This document shows positions 1 through 8,117 of a DNA stretch of 64,000 nucleotides, piece by piece. The notes beneath the pieces were generated by a model. That model was not told the DNA's origin. It saw only the letters and a list, made by a program, of their open reading frames with translations, and made no database searches. The translations under genes were made by a program, and so were the position numbers. Origin of the DNA: Terriglobia bacterium (GTDB lineage: Bacteria; Acidobacteriota; Terriglobia; Acidiferrales; UBA7541); contig JAIMAG010000002.1 of the NCBI GenBank assembly GCA_023512135.1, forward strand, positions 248,001 to 312,000, in the 5' to 3' direction. Every line of letters begins with the position of its first letter. Within the stretch, counting starts at the first letter, position 1.

Positions 1-1
1 C

Positions 2-319
2 AACGTCCGCGAGCTACAGAACACCATCGAACGAGCAGCCATTCTCGCCCTCGGAGATGAAATCTCGCCGGAGGACCTCCAGCTTCCCGCGCCACGGCCC
101 TCCCCGACGGAACTGCCCGCCGGCATGCTGCCCGCTGAATTCAACTGGGAAGGCTCACTGGAGGAAGTCACCGGCCGGGCGGTCGCACACCTGGAACGGT
201 ACCTGATCGAACGCACCCTGCGCGAGTGTCGGTGGAACAAAACCCGCGCCGCTGAAAAACTCGGAGTCTCCTACAAAACGCTGCTCGCCAAAATCCGCGC
301 CCACGGCCTGGAAAGCTGA
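2..319 (+). CDS. sigma-54 dependent response regulator, C-terminal part (cut by window edge)
   Basis: The reading frame is open from the first bases and ends at 319. It begins with NVRELQNTIERA, the conserved end of a sigma-54 AAA+ domain (usually preceded by WPGN). A variable linker follows, then a Fis-type helix-turn-helix (TLRECRWNKTRAAEKLGVSYKTLLAKI). This is the architecture of NtrC-family activators that remodel sigma-54 RNA polymerase at distant enhancers. The receiver domain and most of the ATPase lie outside the window, so the signal and targets cannot be inferred. It converges with the methyltransferase gene 9 bases further on. Confidence 0.9.
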   Translation, partial: NVRELQNTIERAAILALGDEISPEDLQLPAPRPSPTELPAGMLPAEFNWEGSLEEVTGRAVAHLERYLIERTLRECRWNKTRAAEKLGVSYKTLLAKIRAHGLES

Positions 320-328
320 ACCACCGCT

Positions 329-1165
329 TCAACCGCCTGCACGGTCCGCTTTGCGTGCCGTGTAAAACGCCACCAGGCCGGCGGTCCACCGCTCCACCTG
401 CACGTCAGCAAATCCGCTTTCAGCCAACAACTGTGTGACTGCTTCCGGCGTGGGAAACGCGGCCACCGAAGCCGGCAGGTAGCTGTATGCACCCCGATCC
501 CCCGAAACGGCAGCACCAATCCCGGGAAGCAGGCGCCGCACGTAGAAACGGCACAGGGGTGCTCCCCAGCCGGCCGGCTCGGCAAATTCGAGGATGCCCA
601 GCTCTCCGCCCGGCCGCAACACACGGGCAATTTCCTGCGCACCCCGGAAATAGTTGGCCAAGTTGCGGAATCCGAACGCCGCCGTCACCAGATCGAAACT
701 GTCCTCCGGAAAGGGCAGCGCCAGCGCATCCGCTTCGAGGAAACAAAACACAAGCGAGCCACCCGAAGCCGAGTGGGGACGAAAAGCCGTGCCAACTTTT
801 TCGCGGGCACGCACCAGCATCGGATGTGCGAAATCAGCACACACCAGGGTCGGAACGAGCTCTGTTACGTGAAGCCGCTGGCGTTCGCGCAGTGCTCGCC
901 GCGCCAGTGCCACGGCCAGGTCGCCGGTGCCGCAGCACACATCGAGCACCCGTACACCGGGACGCGCCAGCAGGTGTCGGAACCGCAGCGCGGCACGCCG
1001 CCGCCAAACGACATCCAATCCTAAGGAGAGCAGGTGATTCAGCAGGTCGTAGCGCGGAGCGATCCGGGCAAACATCTCGCGCACCCGGCGCGCTGCGTCG
1101 GATTCATCCTGTGCGCCGGCGGGGCGCGAACCGGCCGGCAACGGCGATGGAGTGCGAGAAGGCAT
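329..1165 (-). CDS. ubiE: UbiE/MenG quinone C-methyltransferase
   Basis: Class I SAM-dependent methyltransferase of 278 residues. The N-terminal MFARIAPRYDLLNHLLSLG and the glycine-rich SAM loop VLDVCCGTGDLAVALA are family signatures. The central AFGFRNLAN motif is typical of UbiE/MenG rather than of general methyltransferases. These enzymes methylate demethylmenaquinone or 2-polyprenyl-6-methoxy-benzoquinol in the last steps of respiratory quinone synthesis at the inner membrane. The start codon overlaps the last base of aroB, so the two are probably co-transcribed. A menaquinone role (menG) is as likely as a ubiquinone role; no other quinone gene is in the window to decide. Confidence 0.92.
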   Translation of the reverse strand: MPSRTPSPLPAGSRPAGAQDESDAARRVREMFARIAPRYDLLNHLLSLGLDVVWRRRAALRFRHLLARPGVRVLDVCCGTGDLAVALARRALRERQRLHVTELVPTLVCADFAHPMLVRAREKVGTAFRPHSASGGSLVFCFLEADALALPFPEDSFDLVTAAFGFRNLANYFRGAQEIARVLRPGGELGILEFAEPAGWGAPLCRFYVRRLLPGIGAAVSGDRGAYSYLPASVAAFPTPEAVTQLLAESGFADVQVERWTAGLVAFYTARKADRAGG

Positions 1166-2337
1166 CAGCGCTCCGGCGGGTGGGTCTGGCGCAGTTGGCG
1201 AAGAATTTCCGGCAGTAGCGCTTCCGGAATATCGTTGCGCACCTCGACGGCACCGATGCGCCGGGGCAGCACGAAGTGGAGCCGCCCGCCGCGGGTTTTC
1301 TTGTCCGCGTACAGTGCGGCTCGCAGCCGGGGCCAGCGCAGGCGCGGCAGCGCGGGCAGAGGTCCCACGCGGCGAATCAGGCGCGCAATGCGTTCACCGT
1401 CGGCGCGACGCAGCAACCCCTGCACCACGGCAATTTCTGATTCGGCCAGCATCCCCCAGGCGACCGCTTCTCCGTGCCGAAACCGCCGGTAGCCGGTCAG
1501 CGATTCCAGCGCATGTCCGATGGTGTGTCCGAAGTTCAGCACGCGTCGTTCACCGCCCGTTTCCCGTTCGTCCCGGCTGACCACTTCGGCTTTTACGCGG
1601 ACCGCACGGGCAATCACCCAGCTCAGTGCTTCGTGCCGCCGGGCCAGCACGGCAGGGAGATGGCGTTCGAGAAAGGCAAACAGCCGCGCGTCCCGAATCA
1701 CCCCGCATTTGATGATCTCATACAATCCCGCACGAAACTCACGGGGCGGAAGCGTGTGCAGTGTAGCTAGCTCGCACAGCACCAGGCGAGGCTGATGGAA
1801 GGCGCCGACCAGATTTTTGCCTTCCGGTAGATTAACGCCGGTCTTGCCGCCGATGGCGGCATCCACCTGCGCCAGCAACGTGGTGGGCACCTGCACCACG
1901 CGCACGCCGCGCAGGTACACAGCGGCGGTGAAACCGGCGACGTCGCCCACCACGCCGCCGCCCAGCGCGACCAGCACGGCATCGCGGTCTGCACCGGCGC
2001 GAGCCAGCGCACGACACAGCCGTTCTACAGTAGTCACCTGCTTGGCAACTTCGCGGTCGTCGAACAGAATCGCGCGGCTCCCACCGAGCGGCTGCAGCAC
2101 CGCCTGCAGTTGCCGGCCCCACCGCCGCCAGACACGCGGCGAGGAAAGAATGAAGAAACCGGAGGGTTTGCCGAGTTCGGCGAGCAGCGCACCGGCACGG
2201 CGCAGCACACCCTGCCCGATGATCACCGTATAGGACCCTGACGGCGCGTTGACCCTCACCCGGTGCATCCCGGGGCAGAACTCTAGCACAACTGCTTTCG
2301 GATTCTGTTGCGCGTTCGCCTGTACCGCTGTCGCCAT
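1165..2337 (-). CDS. aroB: 3-dehydroquinate synthase
   Basis: AroB converts DAHP to 3-dehydroquinate, the second step of the shikimate pathway, using NAD and a divalent metal in the cytoplasm. Visible signatures are the NAD-binding ALGGGVVGDVAGF, the substrate region PTTLLAQVDAAIGGKTGVN, the metal region KCGVIRD, and the histidine ligands in NFGHTIGHALE and RHGEAVAWG. The length of 390 residues is normal. The frame extends upstream to 2394, but that would overlap nadB. The ATG at 2337 lies 6 bases after a TATGTT -10 element, which favours this start and predicts a leaderless message. It leads a two-gene unit with the quinone methyltransferase. Confidence 0.95.
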   Translation of the reverse strand: MATAVQANAQQNPKAVVLEFCPGMHRVRVNAPSGSYTVIIGQGVLRRAGALLAELGKPSGFFILSSPRVWRRWGRQLQAVLQPLGGSRAILFDDREVAKQVTTVERLCRALARAGADRDAVLVALGGGVVGDVAGFTAAVYLRGVRVVQVPTTLLAQVDAAIGGKTGVNLPEGKNLVGAFHQPRLVLCELATLHTLPPREFRAGLYEIIKCGVIRDARLFAFLERHLPAVLARRHEALSWVIARAVRVKAEVVSRDERETGGERRVLNFGHTIGHALESLTGYRRFRHGEAVAWGMLAESEIAVVQGLLRRADGERIARLIRRVGPLPALPRLRWPRLRAALYADKKTRGGRLHFVLPRRIGAVEVRNDIPEALLPEILRQLRQTHPPER

Positions 2338-2339
2338 CG

Positions 2340-2349
2340 TGCTAACATA
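2340..2349. promoter_or_regulatory. shared bidirectional -10 element, aroB/nadB
   Basis: On the + strand TG-C-TAACAT (2340-2348) is an extended -10 for nadB. On the - strand TATGTT (complement of 2344-2349) is a -10 for aroB and ends 6 bases before the aroB ATG. The two hexamers share five positions, so polymerase binding one way should exclude the other. No good -35 is visible for either direction. Confidence 0.55.
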
Positions 2350-2374
2350 GCCGCCGCGGGTGGAACCAGGACGG

Positions 2375-3982
2375 ATGTCCGCCAACGATCCCATTCAGGT
2401 CGACTTTGCCGTGGTCGGCTGCGGCATCGCCGGGTTGCGCGCCGCCATTGCCCTGGGCGAAGCCGGCAGCGTGCTGGTGCTGGCCAAGGACGCGCTGACC
2501 GAATCGGCCACCGAGTATGCTCAAGGCGGCATCGCCGCCGCGCTCAGCGATGACGACGAGGTGACGCTTCACGAACAGGACACGCTGGCGGCGGGCGACG
2601 GGCTCTGCAACCTCGAAGCTGTGCGCGTCCTGGTGCAGGAAGGGCCGCGCTACATTCAGGAACTGATCGACTGGGGCACGCGGTTTGATCGCGCCGGCAC
2701 CCGCCTGGCCTTCACCCGCGAGGGGGCTCACAGCCGTTCGCGCGTGCTCCATGCCCAGGGCGACTCCACCGGTCGCGAAATCAGTCGCGCCCTGTTCGCC
2801 CGCGCCTCGGCCATCCGCAAGATTCGCTTCTGCCCCCATGCGTTCACCACGGAACTGCTCTGCGAAGAAGGCCGGGTGGTGGGGCTGCGCTTCCTCGACG
2901 AAGCCTCCGGCACGCTTCGCACTGTCCGCGCCCGCGCGGTGCTGCTCGCCACGGGCGGCCTGGGGCAGGTCTACAGCGAAACCACCAATCCGGAAGTTGC
3001 CACCGGCGACGGCATGGCCATCGCCTACGATGCCGGCGCCGTACTCAGTGACCTGGAGTTTGTCCAGTTTCACCCCACCGCGCTGGCCGTGAAGGGCGCG
3101 CCGCGGTTTCTCCTCTCGGAGGCGCTGCGGGGCGAAGGCGGTGTGCTGCGCAATGCCGTTCTGGAGCGTTTCATGAAGCGGTATCACGCAGCCCAGGAAC
3201 TGGCCCCGCGCGACATCGTGGCGCGGGCCATTGTTTCCGAGATGCAGCGCACTGGCACCGAGTTCGTCTATCTCGACCTGACCCATCTCGGCTCCAGCTT
3301 TCTGCGCAAGCGGTTCCCGCGCATCTACGAAACCTGCCTGCGCTACGGGCTGGACATCGGCGAGGACCTGGTGCCCGTGCGTCCCGCTGCGCACTACGCC
3401 ATGGGCGGCGTACGCACCGATCTGTGGGGACGCACCAGCCTGCCCGGCCTCTACGCGGCCGGCGAAACAGCGAGTACCGGTGTTCACGGCGCCAACCGCC
3501 TGGCCAGCAACTCCCTGCTCGAAGGGCTGGTGTTCGGCGCACGCGCCGGACAGGCCATGGTCGAAGACGTCTGCTCCCGGAAAAGCTCCATATCCAAACT
3601 CGCCGGCAGCAAACACAAAACAGCCCGAGCCAACCCCGTCAAAGGAAATCCGGCCCGGCATGCGGCGCCGGAGCGCGAGCCGCGTTTCCGAAAAATTCAG
3701 CAGATTCTCTGGCGCCAGGTAGGGATCATCCGCAACGGCACCGATCTCGAACAGGCCATCGCCACGCTGCGCGCCATGGAGATCGAACGTCCCACCGCGC
3801 CTTCCCGCGCCGCCTGCGAGCTCTACAATGTGTGGGTCCTGGGGCAGCTCATTGCGCGCTGCGCGCTGGCCCGGAAGGAAAGCCGCGGCAGCCACTATCG
3901 TTCCGACTATCCCATCCGCAATGACGAGGAATTTGCCCGACACTCGGTCGTGCAGCGGGACCGTGAAGTCGGGTTTGCATAA
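2375..3982 (+). CDS. nadB: L-aspartate oxidase
   Basis: FAD enzyme that oxidises L-aspartate to iminoaspartate, the first step of de novo NAD synthesis; quinolinate synthase (NadA) would use the product. Family motifs are present in order: dinucleotide fold GCGIAGLRAAIALGEAG at the N-terminus, EYAQGGIAAAL, the substrate motif HSRSRVLHAQGDSTG, FHPTAL, and PVRPAAHYAMGG followed by AAGETASTGVHGANRLASNSL near the FAD end. A basic, low-complexity insert (around residues 400-435) separates the FAD domain from the helical C-terminal domain. A GTG at 2360 would add five residues. The ATG at 2375 follows AGGACGG, so either start is possible. nadA is not in the window. Confidence 0.95.
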   Translation: MSANDPIQVDFAVVGCGIAGLRAAIALGEAGSVLVLAKDALTESATEYAQGGIAAALSDDDEVTLHEQDTLAAGDGLCNLEAVRVLVQEGPRYIQELIDWGTRFDRAGTRLAFTREGAHSRSRVLHAQGDSTGREISRALFARASAIRKIRFCPHAFTTELLCEEGRVVGLRFLDEASGTLRTVRARAVLLATGGLGQVYSETTNPEVATGDGMAIAYDAGAVLSDLEFVQFHPTALAVKGAPRFLLSEALRGEGGVLRNAVLERFMKRYHAAQELAPRDIVARAIVSEMQRTGTEFVYLDLTHLGSSFLRKRFPRIYETCLRYGLDIGEDLVPVRPAAHYAMGGVRTDLWGRTSLPGLYAAGETASTGVHGANRLASNSLLEGLVFGARAGQAMVEDVCSRKSSISKLAGSKHKTARANPVKGNPARHAAPEREPRFRKIQQILWRQVGIIRNGTDLEQAIATLRAMEIERPTAPSRAACELYNVWVLGQLIARCALARKESRGSHYRSDYPIRNDEEFARHSVVQRDREVGFA

Positions 3983-3989
3983 GGTCGGT

Positions 3990-4985
3990 CTAGCGCAGCC
4001 GCTGTTCGAGCACCGCCAGCGATTCCAGAATCACATGTCCGGTGATGGCCAGGCTGCGGGCGCTCAGCTTGTCGAGCGTATCTTCGCGGGTGTGCCAGTA
4101 GGGATATTCCCCGACTTCGACGATATCCACCGCCGGAATCCCGCGACGCACAAACGGCAGATGGTCATCTTCGATGGCGTGCGTTTCGTTCACGAAAATG
4201 TGGCCGTAGCCCAGACGCTCGGCCACATCCCAGACCAAATCCACCAGCCAGTCGGTGGAGTTCAGCTCCCGCAGGAACCGCAGCTCGCGGTCGCCGACCA
4301 TGTCGGCCAGAATCACTGCCCGGACGCGTTCCAGCTCGCCACGCAGGGCTAGCCGTGCAGCCAGTTCGCGGCTTCCGTACAGGCTGTCGGATTCCGTCCA
4401 TTCCACCTGGGCTTCTTCGCCGTCGAGAAATGCAATCCACACGCTCAGCGCGCGCGGTGCCGAGCCGGCCGGCTGCGACGTCGGACACAGCAGCCGGGCC
4501 ATCTCCAGCATCAGGCCCGTGGAGCTGCCTCCGTCGTTGGCGCCGAGAAAGCCGGGCGGAGTTCGTTTGGTGTCGTAGTGCGTCAGCAGCAGGAGGGCAT
4601 CCGGTGTGCGGCCGGCAATCCGCACGAGGATGTTCTTCATCGGCACCGGCCCGAGCGGCGTCTGCGCCGTAAAAGGAAATTCCTCGACCGCGCAGCCGTA
4701 ACTTTCGAGCTGCTGACGGATGTAAGCTTGCGCCCGGCGAGCGGCCTCGGTGCCCGGAATCCGCGGTCCGAAGCGGACCAGCTCGGCCACATGGGCCAGC
4801 GCGCGGTTGCCGTCGAAACCACCGGTCTGCTCCGGTGGCGGCGCCTGGTCCGCAGCCGCCGTGACGGGCGCGCCCGAGGCAGGAACGGACTGCGGCTGGC
4901 ATCCCCCGGCCATCAGCACCAGCGTGAGCACCCACGACAACACGCTTGCCCCCCAGCCGGGCTTCCATCGTTCGCGCAGGTTCAC
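3990..4985 (-). CDS. lipoprotein glutaminyl-peptide cyclotransferase (M28-type, animal-like fold)
   Basis: Zinc enzyme of the M28 fold predicted to cyclise N-terminal glutamine to pyroglutamate. A signal peptide ends in the lipobox AGGC (Cys29), so the protein should be lipid-anchored outside the cytoplasm. Matches to the animal-type glutaminyl cyclase family are close: DGEEA followed by WTESDSLYGSREL, and a later IEDDHLPFVRRGIP and YPYWHT. By analogy with human QC, Asp151, Glu191 and His298 would bind zinc, while Glu190 and Asp228 would be catalytic and Trp297 would line the pocket. An M28 aminopeptidase is the alternative, but the single-zinc pattern and DSLYGS favour cyclase. The GTG start overlaps the tatC stop (GTGA), giving a tatA-tatC-QC operon. 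Confidence 0.8.
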   Translation of the reverse strand: MNLRERWKPGWGASVLSWVLTLVLMAGGCQPQSVPASGAPVTAAADQAPPPEQTGGFDGNRALAHVAELVRFGPRIPGTEAARRAQAYIRQQLESYGCAVEEFPFTAQTPLGPVPMKNILVRIAGRTPDALLLLTHYDTKRTPPGFLGANDGGSSTGLMLEMARLLCPTSQPAGSAPRALSVWIAFLDGEEAQVEWTESDSLYGSRELAARLALRGELERVRAVILADMVGDRELRFLRELNSTDWLVDLVWDVAERLGYGHIFVNETHAIEDDHLPFVRRGIPAVDIVEVGEYPYWHTREDTLDKLSARSLAITGHVILESLAVLEQRLR

Positions 4986-5788
4986 CGTCGCGTCCACACC
5001 GCCTCGCGGGCACGGCGACGTCGCACCACCAGATAGGAGACCGCGATGCCGAGCACGTAAAGCCCCAGCATCGGTACCATAAATACGACCATCGTGACGA
5101 TGTCGGTTGTCGGCGTCACCAGGGCTGCCACCAGCGCAATCAACAGCACTGCATACTGAAAATTCCGCCACAGAAACCCCGGGGTCACAATCCCGAACAA
5201 CGACAGGAAAAAAATCAGGATCGGCAACTGAAACACCACGCCGAGCCCCAGCAGAATTACCAGCACCACATCGAAGTATTCATTGATGCTGATCATCGGC
5301 GTGAAGTTTCCCTGCAGACTGATCAAAAAAGTCAACGTCACCGGCAGCAAGACGTAGTACCCGAATGCCGTGCCGGCCAGAAACAGAAAGATCGAAGAGA
5401 ACAAAAACAGGCCAATCGCGCGGCGTTCGTTCCGGTACAGGCCCGGAGCCACAAACCGCCACAACTGGTACAGCACGAACGGCAGCGCGAGCACAATCCC
5501 CAGATACAGCCCCACGGAAATGTACAGGCGCAGCGCGCCGAGCGGGTTGGTGAAAATCATCTGCTGCTGGGAATAGCCGGCCTGCTCGAAGGCGCGCATC
5601 ATTGGCCGGGCGAGAAACGCGAAGGCTTCCTCGGCATAGGCGAAGCCCACTCCGAAGCCCACCCCGATGGCCACCAGCGACCACAGCAGCCGCATCCGCA
5701 GTTCGGCCAGGTGGTCGAAGAACGACATCTTGTCGCTGGAATCCGGGCTCGGCGTGGGAGCGGGTGCGGCTGGTTCGATGCTGGTCAT
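4982..5788 (-). CDS. tatC: Sec-independent protein translocase TatC
   Basis: Polytopic inner-membrane receptor of the twin-arginine translocase, which exports folded proteins. The protein of 268 residues has six hydrophobic segments. It carries the N-terminal family signature FFDHLAELRMRLLWSL, then ALPFVLYQLWRFVAPGLY with the conserved NERR loop, and a later FQLPILIFF. A proline/alanine-rich 20-residue N-terminal extension precedes the conserved part. The start codon overlaps the tatA stop (ATGA) and the stop overlaps the cyclase start, so translation of the three genes is probably coupled. No separate TatB is seen, which suggests a minimal TatAC system unless tatB lies elsewhere. Confidence 0.97.
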   Translation of the reverse strand: MTSIEPAAPAPTPSPDSSDKMSFFDHLAELRMRLLWSLVAIGVGFGVGFAYAEEAFAFLARPMMRAFEQAGYSQQQMIFTNPLGALRLYISVGLYLGIVLALPFVLYQLWRFVAPGLYRNERRAIGLFLFSSIFLFLAGTAFGYYVLLPVTLTFLISLQGNFTPMISINEYFDVVLVILLGLGVVFQLPILIFFLSLFGIVTPGFLWRNFQYAVLLIALVAALVTPTTDIVTMVVFMVPMLGLYVLGIAVSYLVVRRRRAREAVWTRR

Positions 5789-6099
5789 CCGCGGGTTTCC
5801 GCTGAGCCGGTAGTGGGGGAGGATTCTGCCGCGGCCGGTGCGGCCGGGTCTGGACGCGTCGGCGAGTCATCCTGGGCTTCGCGCACGGCCTGGTCGGCTG
5901 CCCGGGTGGCTTCGCGGGCTTGCCGGTCCAGCTCGCGCATCTCTTCTTCGACTGCCAGACGCACTTCTGCCGAAGCTCGCCGAAACTCGGTGAGCGCTTT
6001 GCCCAGCGTGCGGCCCAGCTCGGGCAACTTGCGCGGCCCAAAAATGAGCAGGGCCAGCACAAAGATGAAAATCATCTCGGGAACGCCGAACGGGCCCAC
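5785..6099 (-). CDS. tatA: twin-arginine translocase subunit TatA/TatE
   Basis: Single-span pore-forming subunit of the Tat translocase. It shows the classic GPFGVPEMIFIFVLALLIFGPRKLPELGR: a short periplasmic N-terminus, one membrane helix, the FGPRKLPELG hinge and an amphipathic helix. A charged, proline/alanine-rich tail completes 104 residues. The GTG at 6099 is chosen because GGAGG lies just upstream and a TTGACA-18-TATGAT promoter sits at 6121-6150. The longer frame beginning at 6150 would start inside that promoter. The FGP signature and the short pre-helix fit TatA better than TatB. Confidence 0.92.
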   Translation of the reverse strand: MGPFGVPEMIFIFVLALLIFGPRKLPELGRTLGKALTEFRRASAEVRLAVEEEMRELDRQAREATRAADQAVREAQDDSPTRPDPAAPAAAESSPTTGSAETRG

Positions 6100-6120
6100 A
6101 GCCTCCGTACCTCTTGGTGC

Positions 6121-6150
6121 ATCATATGAAAGGGCTTTGGCAGGTGTCAA
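6121..6150 (-). promoter_or_regulatory. sigma-70-type promoter of tatA-tatC-QC
   Basis: On the - strand TTGACA (6145-6150), an 18-base spacer and TATGAT (6121-6126) form a near-consensus promoter. Transcription should start near 6114, about 15 bases before the tatA GTG, leaving room for the AGAGG/GGAGG ribosome binding region. Confidence 0.7.
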
Positions 6151-6162
6151 ACCCGCCCGCTA

Positions 6163-6171
6163 TGCTATACT
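6163..6171 (+). promoter_or_regulatory. extended -10 promoter of the S41 protease gene
   Basis: TG-C-TATACT at 6163-6171 is an extended -10 without a recognisable -35. The predicted start point near 6178 gives a leader of about 22 bases that contains AGGGAG before the ATG at 6201. It is back-to-back with the tatA promoter. Confidence 0.55.
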
Positions 6172-6200
6172 CGGCTTGGAGTCAGCTCAGGGAGCGCACG

Positions 6201-7829
6201 ATGAATTCCAACACGCGCGGCACCATGCTGGTCACTGCCGTCATTCTGGGAGCGGCCCTGCTGGGGGGCATCTATGGCCCTTCGGTGCGGGCTACCGCCG
6301 GGGGCACCGACGAGCTGCGGGACGCGGTCCGGCAGTTCACCCGGGTGCTGGCCATTGTCGAAGAGAACTACGCCGATCCGGTCAAAGCCGATGAGCTGGT
6401 CTACCAGGGCGCCATCCCGGGCATGCTGCGCGTGCTGGATCCCCATTCGAATTTCTTCGATGCCCGTCAATTCACGCTGATTCGAGAAGACCAGCGGGGC
6501 AAATACTATGGCGTGGGCATGCAGGTGGCACCACGGGAAGGCCGCACGATTGTGCTGGCGCCGTTTGTCGGCTCGCCCGCCTACAACGCCGGCATTCGCC
6601 CGGGCGACGTGATCCTCAAGGTGGACGATACGCCCACCGACGGCCTGAGCACGGCAGAAGTTGCCGACCTGCTGAAAGGTCCCAAGGGCACCGTCGTGCG
6701 CGTGACCGTGGGACGTGAAGGCGAACTGGAGCCGCTCGAATTCACGGTCACACGCGATGAGATTCCGCGGCCGGGCGTGGACCACGTTTTCCAGATTGCG
6801 CCGGGTATCGGCTACATCCGCGTCAATGGGTTCAACGAAACCACCGACCAGCAGCTCCAGCAGGCCCTGCGGAAACTCGACGCGGAGAATCTGAAAGGGC
6901 TGATCCTCGACCTGCGGAACAACCCCGGTGGACTACTGAACGAAGGCGTCGCCGTGGCCGATATGTTCCTGGAGAAAAATCAGCTCATCGTCAGCCACCG
7001 CGGGCGTTCTTCGCCCGAACGGCGCTACTTCGCCATGCGCGGCCACCGCGGTCTTGAAGTGCCTCTGGTCGTGCTGGTCAATTCGGTCAGCGCCTCCGCG
7101 TCGGAAATCGTTGCCGGTGCCATCCAGGATCACGACCGCGGCCTGATTGTCGGAGAAACGACATTCGGCAAGGGCCTGGTGCAGAATCTGTTCAATCTGA
7201 GCGAAAACACCGGCCTGGCCATGACGACCGCCAAGTGGTACACGCCGTCGGGTCGCCTGATCCAGCGGGACTACAAAAGCGTCTCCATCTACGACTACCT
7301 CTACAACCGCAAGAAAACCGTGAACAACGGGAACACCGACGTGCGCCTGACCGACAGCGGCCGCCAAGTGTTCGGCGGCGGTGGCATCACTCCCGACGTT
7401 CTGGTGCCCACCCCGAAACCGAACGAGTTCCAGTCGCTGCTTTATCGCCGAGATGTTTTCTTCCCGCTCGAGGTCGGCGTCGGCGGTTTCACCCGCTATT
7501 ACCTCGGCCTGAAACCGACCCCCAAGGTTACCCGCACCTTCCAGGTTACTGAATCGGTGTTGAGCGAATTCCGCCATTATCTCCAGCAGAAAAACATCCC
7601 GTACACCGAAGCCGACCTGCAAGCGAATCGCGCCTGGATCGAGCAGAAGATCAAAAAAGAGCTTTTCCTTTCTGTCTTCGGGATGGACGAAGCCTTCCGC
7701 CTCGAACTCGACCATGATCCGCAGGTGGCCAAGGCCATCGAAGTGCTCCCGGAAGCGCGCGCGCTGTACGAAAGAGCCAAGCAGGTGATGGCCCAGCGCC
7801 AGGCTGCCGAAGCGGGCAACCGTCCCTGA
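6201..7829 (+). CDS. S41 family carboxy-terminal processing protease (CtpA/Prc type)
   Basis: Periplasmic serine protease of 542 residues with an N-terminal signal anchor (TMLVTAVILGAALLGGIYG). A PDZ domain runs from about residue 104 to 172 (VGSPAYNAGIRPGDVILKVDD). The catalytic core contains LILDLRNNPGGLL and the nucleophile region NSVSASASEIVAG. Using the 25-residue Ser-Lys spacing of the family, the dyad should be Ser299 and Lys324 (TTFGKGL). Such enzymes trim C-termini of secreted or membrane proteins. A C-terminal extension of about 150 residues follows the protease domain. The ATG at 6201 has AGGGAG 7 bases upstream; the longer frame from 6114 includes the promoter and is unlikely. The substrate is unknown. 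Confidence 0.93.
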   Translation: MNSNTRGTMLVTAVILGAALLGGIYGPSVRATAGGTDELRDAVRQFTRVLAIVEENYADPVKADELVYQGAIPGMLRVLDPHSNFFDARQFTLIREDQRGKYYGVGMQVAPREGRTIVLAPFVGSPAYNAGIRPGDVILKVDDTPTDGLSTAEVADLLKGPKGTVVRVTVGREGELEPLEFTVTRDEIPRPGVDHVFQIAPGIGYIRVNGFNETTDQQLQQALRKLDAENLKGLILDLRNNPGGLLNEGVAVADMFLEKNQLIVSHRGRSSPERRYFAMRGHRGLEVPLVVLVNSVSASASEIVAGAIQDHDRGLIVGETTFGKGLVQNLFNLSENTGLAMTTAKWYTPSGRLIQRDYKSVSIYDYLYNRKKTVNNGNTDVRLTDSGRQVFGGGGITPDVLVPTPKPNEFQSLLYRRDVFFPLEVGVGGFTRYYLGLKPTPKVTRTFQVTESVLSEFRHYLQQKNIPYTEADLQANRAWIEQKIKKELFLSVFGMDEAFRLELDHDPQVAKAIEVLPEARALYERAKQVMAQRQAAEAGNRP

Positions 7830-7873
7830 CCTGCCCCCAACCGTGCTGCCATCTAGCCCGACCCGTCGAGCTC

Positions 7874-7882
7874 TGCTAAGAT
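7874..7882 (+). promoter_or_regulatory. extended -10 promoter of tRNA-Ala
   Basis: TG-C-TAAGAT at 7874-7882 lies 54 bases upstream of the tRNA 5' end and places the start point near 7889. No clear -35 is seen. Confidence 0.4.
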
Positions 7883-7936
7883 ATTCTTCTGCGTCGGAAT
7901 CAGCAGCCAACGGCGCAAACAATGTTTTCGACCGGT

Positions 7937-8012
7937 GGGCGGCTAGCTCAGCTGGGAGAGCGCCTCGTTCGCAACGAGGAGGTCGTGGGTTCAAATCCCA
8001 TGCCGTCCACCA
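7937..8012 (+). tRNA. tRNA-Ala, anticodon CGC
   Basis: A full cloverleaf of 76 bases can be folded. The acceptor stem is GGGCGGC with GCCGTCC (one G-T pair). The D stem is GCTC/GAGC and the anticodon stem is CCTCG/CGAGG around the loop TTCGCAA. The T arm is GTGGG-TTCAAAT-CCCAT. The anticodon CGC at 7970-7972 reads the alanine codon GCG. The discriminator A and a genomically encoded CCA end (8010-8012) are present. Confidence 0.97.
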
Positions 8013-8117
8013 GTTCCCTGCCCTGAAAGAAAGTTTCCCTGGTTGGCGCCGAAAGCATCTAAGATTTCTGCGGGGAACAGTGCGGCTCACTGCAGCCGCA
8101 CAGCCCGAGGAGGCACG

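Noticed and set aside
2342-3943. 533-codon open frame antisense to nadB
   Set aside because: High-GC shadow frame: the composition is Gly/Ala/Arg/Gln/His-rich, no motif is visible, and it lies fully opposite a well supported gene.
6100-6150. Longer TatA start at 6150
   Set aside because: That start lies inside the -35 of a near-consensus promoter, and the extra residues are absent from TatA proteins.
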